Positions 46,025 to 55,106 of a DNA stretch of 64,000 nt are shown here, piece after piece (positions within the stretch are counted from its first letter, which is position 1; each line of letters opens with the position of its first letter). The notes beneath the pieces were generated by a model, which was not told the origin of the DNA, did no database searches, and saw only the letters and a list, made by a program, of their open reading frames with translations. The position numbers and the translations under genes are program-made. Location: the NCBI RefSeq assembly GCF_900460535.1, contig NZ_UHIL01000002.1:1612001-1676000 (forward strand). The letters are read 5' to 3'. This stretch comes from Vibrio parahaemolyticus. Its GTDB lineage: Bacteria; Pseudomonadota; Gammaproteobacteria; Enterobacterales; Vibrionaceae.

Positions 46025-46108
46025 TACCGTTTAGTACTCTCTTCACGTTCTTTTAGACGTTATACTAAGTTCATGAAACACCGAGCCAAGAAGGGCGAAA
46101 GACGGTAA

Positions 46109-46705
46109 ATGAACTTTTTAGCCCACCTGCATATTGCAGATCACTGTAATAGCCATTTTATGGGAAACTTGCTTGGAGACTTCGTCAAAGGAGATCCAAG
46201 CAAGCTATACGATTCTGACATTACTAATGGCATCAAACTCCACCGCTTCGTTGACCGAATTACCGATCATCACCCTATTGTCGAAGAATGTAAGCCACAT
46301 TTTAAAGGCGTAGCGAGACGCTTCGCGCCAATTGCGCTAGACATGTTTTGGGACCATTGTTTAGCCAAGCATTGGAATGATTTTCATCAAGAGTCGTTAG
46401 ACGACTTTGTCGAGTTCGCATTTCAAAAAGTAGACAAAGATGTTCACGAACTGCTTCCTGCGCGTTTTATGTTATTGCATCAACGCATGTGGCGAGGCGG
46501 CTGGCTGCAATCTTATCAAGATCTCTCCAACATTGAGTTTGCACTGCATCGGATGTCTCAGCGAAGCCCGAGAATGGCAGACTTGACGACAACGTTTGAA
46601 GTGTTAGATGGTGAATACGCAGCGTTAGAGGCGAATTTCTCAGAGCTTTATCAAGACGTTCTGCGCCAATCACTTGAATTTCACCAACAACTAATCAGTT
46701 CATAA
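46109..46705 (+). CDS. acpH: Acyl carrier protein phosphodiesterase AcpH
   Basis: Removes the 4'-phosphopantetheine arm from acyl carrier protein in the cytoplasm. 198 residues, close to E. coli AcpH (193). The start MNFLAHLHIADHCNSHFMGN followed by LLGDFVKGDP is diagnostic; the metal-ligand HD-like residues are in LHRFVDRITDHHPIV and LDMFWDHCLAKHW. Same strand as the small acidic ORF upstream and the helicase downstream. Confidence 0.93.
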   Translation: MNFLAHLHIADHCNSHFMGNLLGDFVKGDPSKLYDSDITNGIKLHRFVDRITDHHPIVEECKPHFKGVARRFAPIALDMFWDHCLAKHWNDFHQESLDDFVEFAFQKVDKDVHELLPARFMLLHQRMWRGGWLQSYQDLSNIEFALHRMSQRSPRMADLTTTFEVLDGEYAALEANFSELYQDVLRQSLEFHQQLISS

Positions 46706-46783
46706 CTCAATCCTTTGGCGTAGAGGTAGTATGGCTATGGCGGCTCTGGTAAACTCTGCGCTCCAAAAATTATGAGGTTTATC

Positions 46784-48037
46784 ATGTCCGTTAATTTTGC
46801 TGATCTTGGCATTGAACAACAGTTAGTCGAAACGTTGAACAATATGAATATTGTGACGCCAACGCCAGTCCAAGAAAAATCGATTCCACACGTACTGGAA
46901 GGCAAAGATCTTCTTGCGGCTGCGCAAACGGGTACCGGTAAAACGGCGGCATTTGGTTTGCCGATTATTCAGGCGGTACAGCAAAGGAAACGTAATGGCA
47001 CACCTCACGCTCTCATCCTAGTTCCAACTCGTGAATTGGCGCAGCAAGTGTTTGACAATTTAACGCAATACGCGGAACACACGGATCTACGTATTGTTTG
47101 TGTATACGGCGGTACAAGTATTGGCGTGCAAAAGAACAAGTTGGAAGAGGGCGCGGATATTCTTATTGCTACGCCGGGCCGATTGTTAGACCACTTGTTT
47201 AACGGCAACGTAAACATTTCTAAAACTGGCGTGTTGGTGCTTGATGAAGCTGACCGAATGTTGGACATGGGTTTTTGGCCTGATCTGCAACGCATTCTTC
47301 GTCGACTACCGAATGACAAACAAATCATGCTGTTTTCTGCGACGTTTGAAAAACGCATTAAAACCATCGCTTACAAACTGATGGATTCTCCTGTTGAGGT
47401 GGAAGTGTCTCCAGCGAATACAACGGCAGAAACGGTTAAGCAGATGGTGTATCCAGTTGATAAAAAGCGTAAGCGTGAATTGTTAGCGTATTTAATTGGT
47501 TCACGAAACTGGCAACAAGTACTTGTTTTCACTAAAACCAAACAAGGCAGCGATGAGCTTGCAAAGGAGCTCAAACTGGATGGTATCAAAGCGGTTTCGA
47601 TTAATGGTGATAAATCGCAAGGTGCTCGCCAGCGTGCACTTGATGAATTCAAGCAAGGTAAAGTTCGAGCCCTGATTGCGACAGACGTGGCGGCTCGCGG
47701 TCTAGATATTCAAGAGCTTGAACAAGTGGTGAACTTTGATATGCCATTTAAAGCCGAAGACTACGTACATCGTATTGGTCGTACTGGCCGCGCGGGTAAA
47801 TCCGGTTTGGCAGTTTCGTTAATGAGCCAAGATGAAGAATACCTGCTTCGTGCGATCGAAACGTTGTTAGACCAGCGTTTGCCTCAAGAATGGCTAGAAG
47901 GATTCGAACCAAGTCTAATCGAAGAGGTAGAACCTGAGCGTGATGGTGGCGGTCGTCGTAAGAGTCGTTCGTCAGAAAAGCGCAAACTAAAAGCAAAACT
48001 CGCGATTCATAAAAATCGTGGCAAGCACCGCAAGTAA
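46784..48037 (+). CDS. DEAD-box RNA helicase (RhlE-like)
   Basis: ATP-dependent RNA helicase, 417 residues from the ATG at 46784; GAGGT five bases before it decides against the ATG at 46772. Motifs: Q motif TPTPVQEKSIP, I AAQTGTGKTAAF, Ia VPTRELAQQ, Ib TPGRLLDHL, II VLDEADRMLDMGF, III LFSATFE, V ATDVAARGLDI, VI HRIGRTGRAGKSG. A short basic tail (RRKSRSSEKRKLKAKL) likely binds RNA. It is shorter than CsdA or SrmB, so RhlE-like is the best fit. Confidence 0.93.
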   Translation: MSVNFADLGIEQQLVETLNNMNIVTPTPVQEKSIPHVLEGKDLLAAAQTGTGKTAAFGLPIIQAVQQRKRNGTPHALILVPTRELAQQVFDNLTQYAEHTDLRIVCVYGGTSIGVQKNKLEEGADILIATPGRLLDHLFNGNVNISKTGVLVLDEADRMLDMGFWPDLQRILRRLPNDKQIMLFSATFEKRIKTIAYKLMDSPVEVEVSPANTTAETVKQMVYPVDKKRKRELLAYLIGSRNWQQVLVFTKTKQGSDELAKELKLDGIKAVSINGDKSQGARQRALDEFKQGKVRALIATDVAARGLDIQELEQVVNFDMPFKAEDYVHRIGRTGRAGKSGLAVSLMSQDEEYLLRAIETLLDQRLPQEWLEGFEPSLIEEVEPERDGGGRRKSRSSEKRKLKAKLAIHKNRGKHRK

Positions 48038-48076
48038 TCCAGGTATTCAAAGGCGGCGGTGCTTAACAAGACGATC

Positions 48077-48865
48077 TTAGGCCGTTTTGGCTTCCTCGTA
48101 CATTTCTAGGGTTTGAGGCATCGCAAGCAAGTAGCCTTGGTACATATCGAAACCGAGTTTTTTCATTAAGTTAAGTTGATGCTCGGTTTCAATTCCCTCG
48201 ATAACGGTTTTTGAACTCAGTTCTTTCGCGAGCGCTAACGCTTCTATTAACGCAGAAAAATCCCCGTCTTCGTATTTCAACAGCAATGAACGATCCATCT
48301 TGATGATGTCTGGTCGAACGCATTTCACTCGCTCGATGGTTGAGGCATTAATGCCGTAGTCGTCAATAGCAAGTTTAAAGCCTCCGTCACTCAGTTCTTT
48401 CGTCGCTTTGTACAGAAAGGACTCATCGCCTGCGCTTAATTCAACTAACTCCATCACGATTTGTTCGCGACACAAATCCGCCTCACAAATCACTTGCTTC
48501 AGTAAATGGCTGTATGAAAGGTCCTTCGCCAGCATTTCTGCAGCTCTGGGAAGCACATTAAGAAAGAGCTTTTTGTTGCGGTAACGAGATTGCCCAAAGT
48601 TTTTGATGTGAATAAGGCGACTAAGTCGCTCGACATTAAGTTGAACATGTTCAGAGATGGAAGGAGATTGGAAAAAGAGATCCGGACGTATCATAGAACC
48701 ATCAGCAGTGCTGATTCGCACTAAGGCTTCCAAGCCGATGATGGAAAGATCCTTTTTATAAATGGGTTGGAAGACACTGCGAAGTGTCAACTCCTCATAT
48801 TGCGCGATGTACTGCCCATCTACTTGTTTAGAAATGCAGCCAAGAAGCTGTGAGATGCTCATCAT
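48077..48865 (-). CDS. EAL-domain c-di-GMP phosphodiesterase (2)
   Basis: 262-residue stand-alone EAL protein. GLEALVRIS, FLNVLPRA, VMELVELS, LAIDDYGI, IIKMDRSLLL, EGIETEHQ and MYQGYLLAMP supply the catalytic and metal residues, so it should be active. It shares its layout with the EAL protein at 15129-15947: a short N-terminus, SVFQPIYKKD, and a Gly-Ala-rich end. No sensory domain is present. Convergent with the helicase; no clear ribosome site before its ATG. Confidence 0.9.
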   Translation of the reverse strand: MMSISQLLGCISKQVDGQYIAQYEELTLRSVFQPIYKKDLSIIGLEALVRISTADGSMIRPDLFFQSPSISEHVQLNVERLSRLIHIKNFGQSRYRNKKLFLNVLPRAAEMLAKDLSYSHLLKQVICEADLCREQIVMELVELSAGDESFLYKATKELSDGGFKLAIDDYGINASTIERVKCVRPDIIKMDRSLLLKYEDGDFSALIEALALAKELSSKTVIEGIETEHQLNLMKKLGFDMYQGYLLAMPQTLEMYEEAKTA

Positions 48866-49053
48866 TATTACGACAACCTAGATCAATGGTTTTTGATTGG
48901 TGTTACATGGACACCAACTTTGATTTCAGTAGTCAGAATCTAATTGGGCTAGGCCATATGAGGCAAGAGGGTTAATACGAGATGATTAGATTTATCGAGC
49001 CGTATCAAACAAATGTATGAATAGACTGATAATCTACCTGTTGCAATTTGATA

Positions 49054-49686
49054 CTACCACTGTAATACGGCGTACAACTGCAAGTACTTTCGAACCAGTT
49101 GTTGTTTGTTAGAACGACGCAAAGGGTGGCCAAATTTGATGTAACAAGGGCTGATACCAAAGCGTGTATCAAGGGATTGAGTGAGCTGAGATTCACTGGT
49201 GTAAAGAGTGATGCCTTGCTCTGTATATTCGTTGATTTGATCCGGCAATTCGCCCATCCACCAATGGAGCAGTTCTCGGCTGGTTTTACTGCGACTGATC
49301 CAATGATCGCAAACAAGGAAGAGTAGGTCGTTAGGTTGCAGCGCGTAGCCATACTCGCTTTGCCATTCGGTAATTGAAGACAACAAGTTTTCGCGACACG
49401 ATTTACCAGCACTGACCATGTGATGGCTTAACACCCAAACCGTTCCAATCTCAGAAGAAATGCGATAGTGGTGAGGTAGGTCTGGAGCGTCGAGTACTTC
49501 AATCGGTTTTACGATGCTGTTGTAACCAAAATGACGGAAGGTGTGTTCCATTCGGCGAGAAAATGCAAGACCAAGATGGTGTTCACTCATACCTTGGTTA
49601 TGTACGGCAGGATAATGCTTCTCACACAGTTTAAGACAATCGTCCTGAAAATCATTGACACTTTGGATCACTAGGTCGAGTAGCAA
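49054..49686 (-). CDS. Conserved protein of unknown function
   Basis: About 210 residues, soluble, rich in His, Trp and Ser-Arg. I do not recognise the family. It has motif-like segments HHLGLAFSRRMEHTFRHFGY, GTVWVLSHHMVSAGKSCREN and LFLVCDHWISRSKTSRELLHWW, with many conserved-looking His and Arg that could mean nucleic-acid or nucleotide handling. No signal peptide or membrane helix. The open frame begins with TTG at 49722; the TTG at 49686 has AAGGGA six bases before it and is a better start. Single gene. Confidence 0.6.
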   Translation of the reverse strand: MLLDLVIQSVNDFQDDCLKLCEKHYPAVHNQGMSEHHLGLAFSRRMEHTFRHFGYNSIVKPIEVLDAPDLPHHYRISSEIGTVWVLSHHMVSAGKSCRENLLSSITEWQSEYGYALQPNDLLFLVCDHWISRSKTSRELLHWWMGELPDQINEYTEQGITLYTSESQLTQSLDTRFGISPCYIKFGHPLRRSNKQQLVRKYLQLYAVLQW

Positions 49687-49900
49687 AGAATATCCCTTAA
49701 TGGTTAACAAAACGAACCGCAAAAGGTTAGCATAGTCTTTTCAGAATAGACTAATTTAGATCGGCAACTTCTTGATCTAAACACCAAAATTAGAAGCAAT
49801 ACGAATTTGGGGTGATTAAAGGCTACACAATCGAGACGAAACTCGATTATTTCGTAACGGTTAGCGAAATCCCCATTAAGCCGCACTAAAAGGAACACGC

Positions 49901-50143
49901 ATGATTAAGTTAGAAAGAGCCCAAAAAGAAACATTAGCGTCGGCAATTCAAGAGTATATGCAGGATGAACTCAGCATTGAGATTGGCCAGTTTGACAGCG
50001 AATTTCTGATAGATTTTATTACCGATAAACTAGGCGCAGTCTATTACAACAAAGGCGTTGAAGATGCGAAAGCCGTGATAGAACGTCGAATGCTTGAAAT
50101 GTCTGATGAGCTTTACGAGATAGAGCAAGAAGTATCAATTTAA
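49901..50143 (+). CDS. DUF2164-family small protein
   Basis: 80 residues. The pattern KETLASAIQEYMQDELSIEIGQFDSEFLIDFI then GAVYYNKGVEDA and a helical tail fits DUF2164, a widespread bacterial family of unknown function. AAAGGAA lies before the ATG. It is followed by about 170 bp without a gene. Confidence 0.85.
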   Translation: MIKLERAQKETLASAIQEYMQDELSIEIGQFDSEFLIDFITDKLGAVYYNKGVEDAKAVIERRMLEMSDELYEIEQEVSI

Positions 50144-50317
50144 GCTTTTGCGCATTCAATACGCCAAAGTTCCTTCAAAATTTTCGAACAAGTTGATAGA
50201 TACGGTGCGATTGGCTGGATGTAAAGGATGGTAAATAATCTGTTTCATATAAGGTAAATAGGTTAATGTTGTGTTTCTTGCTCAACATTAACTTAGGAAT
50301 ATATCTAGGAACGTGAG

Positions 50318-50857
50318 ATGGAAACACTGGTAAAAAGCTATAACCTGCCTGCTCGAGTAATGCACTGGCTTTCTGCGCTTTGCATTATTGGTCTGTTTGC
50401 TGTGGGTTTGTGGATGGTCGACCTTAGCTATTACAGCGAATGGTATCGAACTGCGCCACATTATCATCGCTCTGTCGGTATTCTTCTGGCCATTCTTACT
50501 GTGGGTCGCATCGTGTGGAAGTATGTTACGGCGTCACCAAAAGTAGAAGGCAGTCGATTTGAAGTCGTCGCAGCTAAAGCGGCACATAGTGTGATGTATC
50601 TATTACTTCTCACAATCTTTGTTTCAGGTTACCTCATCTCTACATCTGATGGTCGCGGTATTGAAGTATTCAATTGGTTTACTGTACCCGGCGCAGGAGA
50701 ATTATTTTCTGGTCAATCAGATATCGCAGGTGAAATTCACTTCTATGCAGCTTGGGCTGTGATCCTAATTGCAGGTTTACACGCTGTCGCTGCGCTCAAA
50801 CATCACTTTATCGATAAAGACAACACATTAAGAAAAATGTTAGGAGCTTCAAAATGA
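50318..50857 (+). CDS. yceJ: Cytochrome b561 (YceJ-like)
   Basis: Four-helix inner-membrane di-haem cytochrome b, 179 residues. Likely haem ligands are His in ARVMHWLSALCI, HYHRSVGILLAI, AAHSVMYLLLL and GEIHFYAAWAV/AGLHAVAALKHHF. It overlaps yceI by four bases (ATGA); the same pair occurs in E. coli as yceJ-yceI. It may pass electrons between quinone and a periplasmic partner. Confidence 0.92.
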   Translation: METLVKSYNLPARVMHWLSALCIIGLFAVGLWMVDLSYYSEWYRTAPHYHRSVGILLAILTVGRIVWKYVTASPKVEGSRFEVVAAKAAHSVMYLLLLTIFVSGYLISTSDGRGIEVFNWFTVPGAGELFSGQSDIAGEIHFYAAWAVILIAGLHAVAALKHHFIDKDNTLRKMLGASK

Positions 50858-51423
50858 AAAAGTCACTCTTCGCTACAGGACTAGCAATCGCTATGGCACT
50901 GCCTTTAGGTGCTCAGGCTGCAGACTACGTTATCGATACGAAAGGTGCTCACGCGTCTATCAACTTCAAAGTTAGCCACTTAGGTTACAGCTTCATCAAA
51001 GGTCGTTTTAATACTTTTTCTGGTGACTTTTCTTTTGATGAAAAAAACATTGCTGACTCAAAAGTAAACGTAGTAGTAGACACCACAAGCCTAGACTCAA
51101 ACCACGCTGAGCGTGACAAACACATCCGCAGCGGCGATTTTATTGATGCTGGCAAATACAGCGAAGCGACTTTTAAGAGCACGAAAGTGGTTGATAAAGG
51201 TAATGGTAAGCTAGACGTAACGGGTGATCTAACGCTACACGGTGTGACTAAGCCTATTACTATCGAAGCTGAGTTTGTTGGCGCAGGTAACGACCCATGG
51301 GGTGGTGAGCGTGCTGGTTTTGTTGGCACAACTCGTCTAGAGCTTGCTGATTTCGATATCCCAGTAATGGGTTCATCAAGCTACGTTGATATGGAACTGC
51401 ATATCGAAGGCGTGAAGAAGTAA
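50854..51423 (+). CDS. yceI: YceI-family periplasmic lipid-binding protein
   Basis: 189-residue precursor with signal peptide ending LGAQAADYVID. The lipocalin-like YceI fold shows in ASINFKVSHLGYSFIKGRF, the SNHAERDKHIRSGDFIDA loop and DLTLHGVTKPITIEAEF. Family members hold long polyisoprenoids such as ubiquinone-8 in the barrel. Translationally coupled to the cytochrome b561 gene, so a role in quinone handling in the periplasm is plausible. Confidence 0.94.
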   Translation: MKKSLFATGLAIAMALPLGAQAADYVIDTKGAHASINFKVSHLGYSFIKGRFNTFSGDFSFDEKNIADSKVNVVVDTTSLDSNHAERDKHIRSGDFIDAGKYSEATFKSTKVVDKGNGKLDVTGDLTLHGVTKPITIEAEFVGAGNDPWGGERAGFVGTTRLELADFDIPVMGSSSYVDMELHIEGVKK

Positions 51424-51441
51424 TTAAGCTTTGAATAAATG

Positions 51442-51473
51442 AAAGCGCTCTTGGTTTCAAGAGCGCTTTTTTA
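51442..51473 (+). terminator. Terminator of yceJ-yceI
   Basis: A 12-bp stem AAAGCGCTCTTG / CAAGAGCGCTTT with loop GTTT, followed by a T run. Confidence 0.9.
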
Positions 51474-51542
51474 TTGGTGCCATGTAACGCTGTTAGTTTC
51501 TAACAACTAGCGTTTTGTTATTGTTCGTTCTTTCTTTATTGT

Positions 51543-52994
51543 TTAAGCAGTTTCTAGTTCTTTATCTTCAACAAGGTTTAGTCGCTCACCGAATACTGGA
51601 CGTAGGGCTTTAAGAACTTCTTGGCGAGTAACAACACCAACCATTTGACCATTTTCAAGAACCGGCAATACTTGCGGCTTGCTAACCTTCATGCTTTTCG
51701 CTCGTTCTTCTAGAGATAGAGAAGTTAGGCGAGTTGCAATCCCCATGCTGCTTGTTGGGTATAGTTGCTCTTTGTCGATGCATAGGAACTCGACCACATC
51801 CACCAAACGATCGCCAGCATCAATTGCAACGACATCACGGCTCATCAAATCAACCACTTTTTGATCTTTCACTGGGATGTAATCTTGACACCACAGTTCA
51901 ACCATCACGTCGTGTGCAGAGAAGAAACCAACTAAACGATTGTGGAGATCCACCACTGGTGCGCTTGTTAGATTGTTGTCTAATAGAGTATCAAGAGCTG
52001 CGGCTACAGGCATTCCCACGCTGAGTGTAACCGGTTTTGGATTCATGATGTCCTTTACGAAAGATGCGTTTTTCATTGTGATTTCCTTAACTGACGATAA
52101 CTGAGTTGTATTTGTGATAGATGAAACATTGGCTGCTTTTAACTCTGGGCGGCGGTAGATACACCAGTTAGCCAAACCAACGAGTACTGCGCCACCGACG
52201 ATGTTGCCAAACGTCACTGGAATTAAGTTCGCACTAATAAAGTGTGCGACATTTAAATCCGCATATTGGGAAGCCGGTACACTAACAGATGCCCAAAATG
52301 ATTCAGGGGCAAAATTGGCAATAACGATGCCTAGTGGGACCATAAACATGTTTGCCACACAGTGCTCAAAGCCACTGCTGACGAACATCGCAACTGGAAG
52401 AATGGTCATAAGCGCTTTCGTCATTGCGTTTGCAGAACTAAACGTCAACCAAATTGCAAGACAAACCAGTAGGTTACATAGAACGCCCAAAGCAAAGGCT
52501 TGAAGCAATGTATGGTGCAGTTTGTGTTGTGCGATATTAAGAGCATTCAAACCCCATTGGCCTGCATCCATTTGGTACAAACCTGCCGCAGTCACAAGAG
52601 CAAGCAAAAACATTGCGCCGATGAAGTTACCCACGTAAACCTTGCCCCAAATCGACAACATTTTGCCGAAAGAGATTTGTTTGTTTGCCCATGAGATGCT
52701 GGAAAGCACCGAACTGGTAAACAGCTCCCCACCGCAAATAACGATAAGGATTAACCCCATACTGAAGGCGATACCACCGGCTAAGCGGCTTAAACCCCAA
52801 CCTGTATTCGCACTGCCAGTTGTCACTGTGATGTAAAACAAAAATGCCAAACCGATAAACGCACCAGCCATTATTGCTAGGCCAAGTGTCATGCTGCTGG
52901 TTTTGTTTGCTTTACTTAATGCGAATTTCTCCGCCTCAGCCATCATCTCTTTAGGAGAAAAGTCCTGGTGAGTTTGAGAACTGGTCACCGCCAT
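51543..52994 (-). CDS. Formate/nitrite transporter (FocA type) fused to a CBS-domain pair
   Basis: 483 residues, about 200 longer than a usual FNT channel. Residues about 35-285 are the six-helix pore (GGELFTSSVL in the slit region, SGFEHCVANMFMVPLGI with the gating His). After a linker (KAANVSSITNTTQL) come two CBS domains (about 310-470; VKDIMNPKPVTLSVGMPVAAAL, LVGFFSAHDVMVEL, VGVVTRQEVLKAL). CBS pairs bind adenine nucleotides, so the pore may be gated by energy state. The middle of the pair has an insert (CIDKEQLYPTSSMGIATRL). It is divergent from a LysR-type gene across about 250 bp. Confidence 0.9.
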   Translation of the reverse strand: MAVTSSQTHQDFSPKEMMAEAEKFALSKANKTSSMTLGLAIMAGAFIGLAFLFYITVTTGSANTGWGLSRLAGGIAFSMGLILIVICGGELFTSSVLSSISWANKQISFGKMLSIWGKVYVGNFIGAMFLLALVTAAGLYQMDAGQWGLNALNIAQHKLHHTLLQAFALGVLCNLLVCLAIWLTFSSANAMTKALMTILPVAMFVSSGFEHCVANMFMVPLGIVIANFAPESFWASVSVPASQYADLNVAHFISANLIPVTFGNIVGGAVLVGLANWCIYRRPELKAANVSSITNTTQLSSVKEITMKNASFVKDIMNPKPVTLSVGMPVAAALDTLLDNNLTSAPVVDLHNRLVGFFSAHDVMVELWCQDYIPVKDQKVVDLMSRDVVAIDAGDRLVDVVEFLCIDKEQLYPTSSMGIATRLTSLSLEERAKSMKVSKPQVLPVLENGQMVGVVTRQEVLKALRPVFGERLNLVEDKELETA

Positions 52995-53145
52995 AATGAC
53001 TCCTTAGTTTGTGGTTCCATAAAAAGCTCCTTGATTTATTAGCTCAAAAATGAATTGTTGTTTTTGTTTTGCGGTGTTCCCGAACCGCATATCCAGAATA
53101 GGGCGGGCAGTGGTACAGGTAAAATTGATAATATTTAGAAATCTC

Positions 53146-53160
53146 ATCAAATTATTTGAT
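53146..53160. promoter_or_regulatory. Palindrome in the FNT-CBS / lysR intergenic region
   Basis: ATCAAATTATTTGAT is a perfect 7+1+7 palindrome about 85 bp before the lysR start, typical in size of a LysR-regulator recognition box. Its core CAAATTATTTG recurs as the reverse complement CAAATAATTTG at 54273-54283, upstream of the DUF1097 gene. Confidence 0.45.
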
Positions 53161-53243
53161 AAGTTTTTAGCGCGGAGTAAAATGAACCCTATTGCTTATT
53201 GGGGCATGTTTTTGAGGTTGTGAGAGTATGGGAATACTCGCCC

Positions 53244-54164
53244 ATGATGGAGGACACTTTGCGCTACTCTCTTAAGCAATTAGCGGTTTTCGACGCAGTT
53301 GCAGATACCGGCAGTGTAAGCCAGGCCGCAGACAAACTGGCTCTGACACAATCGGCGACAAGTATGTCGCTCGCGCAGTTAGAAAAAATGCTTGGCAGGC
53401 CTTTATTTGAAAGGCAAGGAAAGCAAATGGCCCTAACACATTGGGGGATGTGGTTAAGGCCAAAAGCAAAGCGTTTATTGCAAGATGCCTTGCAGATAGA
53501 AATGGGATTCTATGAGCAACATTTGTTGAGCGGAGAGATCCGTCTTGGTGCGAGCCAAACACCAGCAGAACACTTGGTGCCTGACCTTATCAGTATCATT
53601 GATAACGATTTTCCTGAGATGCGAATCTCGCTAGGCGTACAAAGTACGAAAGGAGTTATCGATGGCGTATTAGATTACAAATACGATTTAGGCATTATTG
53701 AAGGACGTTGTGACGATAACCGTTTACACCAAGAAATCTGGTGTCGTGATCACCTTACTGTAGTCGCAGCTTCTCATCATCCTTTTGCTCGTAACCCTTC
53801 GGTCAGTTTAGCTCAATTAGAGCAGGCGAAATGGGTGTTACGTGAGCATGGCTCAGGTACTCGTAAAACCTTTGATAGCTCCATTCATCATTTGATTGAA
53901 GATTTAGATGTATGGCGTGAGTATGAACACGTTCCTGTGTTGCGCAGCTTGGTGGCTAACGGACAATACTTAACTTGTTTGCCATATTTGGATGTTGAAC
54001 GTTACATTGAGGCAGGACGTTTAGTCGCGCTAAACGTACCAGATCTGAAAATGGAGCGCACATTGTCCTTTATTTGGCGTGCGGATATGGCCGAAAACCC
54101 GTTGGTCGATTGCATCAAGCGTGAAGGTTTGCGCATGATGAAGGGCAAGCCATCCGTCTTATAG
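53244..54164 (+). CDS. LysR-family transcriptional regulator (YeiE-like)
   Basis: About 306 residues. N-terminal winged helix (RYSLKQLAVFDAVADTGSVS, QAADKLALTQSATSMSLAQL), then a periplasmic-binding-like effector domain (GEIRLGASQTPAEHLVPDLI, YDLGIIEGRCDD). This resembles the YeiE group. The likely start is one of two adjacent ATG codons (53244 or 53247); the open frame extends to a TTG at 53199. It is divergent from the formate channel gene, its probable target. The DUF1097 gene downstream may share its regulon. Confidence 0.87.
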   Translation: MMEDTLRYSLKQLAVFDAVADTGSVSQAADKLALTQSATSMSLAQLEKMLGRPLFERQGKQMALTHWGMWLRPKAKRLLQDALQIEMGFYEQHLLSGEIRLGASQTPAEHLVPDLISIIDNDFPEMRISLGVQSTKGVIDGVLDYKYDLGIIEGRCDDNRLHQEIWCRDHLTVVAASHHPFARNPSVSLAQLEQAKWVLREHGSGTRKTFDSSIHHLIEDLDVWREYEHVPVLRSLVANGQYLTCLPYLDVERYIEAGRLVALNVPDLKMERTLSFIWRADMAENPLVDCIKREGLRMMKGKPSVL

Positions 54165-54182
54165 GTACTATCAATTTTAATG

Positions 54183-54207
54183 GGCTCTGCATTGCAGGGC
54201 CTTTTTT
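54183..54207 (+). terminator. Terminator of the lysR-type gene
   Basis: GGCTCTGC / GCAGGGCC stem (one G-T pair) with loop ATT, then TTTTTT. Confidence 0.78.
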
Positions 54208-54432
54208 GTCTCTTTTATTCGTCCATCTCTGTTTTTTGTTATTTTCTAAATCTGTTGATTTATCGGTTGCGTCAAATAATTTGTGTAAAACATGAAACGA
54301 AAGGTAGTATTGTTGTGATCATTATCACCGATAAACTGGCACGATGTGCCTAGTATTGGTTCTTGATTTCAATGTATGAAGGCAGTTATCAAACCAAAAG
54401 GGTGCGATAGTCGCCGAGCAGGTACGAATACC

Positions 54433-54915
54433 ATGACAACACTTTTAGCTATCTCTATTACTACTGGGATTCTGTCCGGCGTTTGGGGTTGGATTGCCAT
54501 TTCTCTTGGCCTTTTATCTTGGGCAGGCTTTTTAGGCTGTACAAGCTACTTCGCCGCTCCAACGAGTGGATTAAAAGGTTTAGCGACAAGCTTAATTACT
54601 AACTTGACCGGTGTATTCTGGGCAATGGTAATTATTTATGGCTCCACTTACGCAGGTTTAGAGATCTTGGGTTATGTGATCACAGCTGTTGTAGCGTTTT
54701 TCATGTGTATTCAAGCGAAACAGGCTTGGCTAGCGTACATTCCTGGTACTTTCATTGGTTCTTGCGCGACATTCGCAGCAGATGGCAATTGGCAACTTGT
54801 TGTTCCATCGCTTGTATTAGGTGGCGTATTTGGTTACTTAATGAAAGCAACAGGACTTTGGTTACATGCGAAATCAACCGCTACTTCTTCTTCGCTCGCT
54901 GAGCAAGCACAGTAG
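54433..54915 (+). CDS. DUF1097-family inner-membrane protein
   Basis: About 160 residues with five or so hydrophobic helices (TTLLAISITTGILSGVWGW, AISLGLLSWAGFLGCTSYF, GLATSLITNLTGVFWAMVII). It fits DUF1097, a family that includes E. coli YcdZ, of unknown function; some relatives lie near transport genes. The ATG at 54433 begins at the first helix; the longer frame from 54376 adds a basic leader that looks untranslated. Confidence 0.78.
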   Translation: MTTLLAISITTGILSGVWGWIAISLGLLSWAGFLGCTSYFAAPTSGLKGLATSLITNLTGVFWAMVIIYGSTYAGLEILGYVITAVVAFFMCIQAKQAWLAYIPGTFIGSCATFAADGNWQLVVPSLVLGGVFGYLMKATGLWLHAKSTATSSSLAEQAQ

Positions 54916-55000
54916 TGAACCCCCGATCTAATTTGTATCCGCTGTGTATTGAGCTTTATCCCTCTCAATACAGTTAATCAAAATTAATGATATTTGATAC

Positions 55001-55029
55001 AAGCACACTAAATTGGTGTGCTTTTTTTT
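55001..55029 (+). terminator. Terminator after the DUF1097 gene
   Basis: AAGCACAC / GTGTGCTT stem with a 7-base loop, followed by eight T. Confidence 0.85.
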
Positions 55030-55106
55030 GCCTAAATTTTAAGGGGATAGCGCAGTGCTATCCCCAAAGACTATTTAAGTGGAAAACGAGTAAATAGATA
55101 TAAGGC

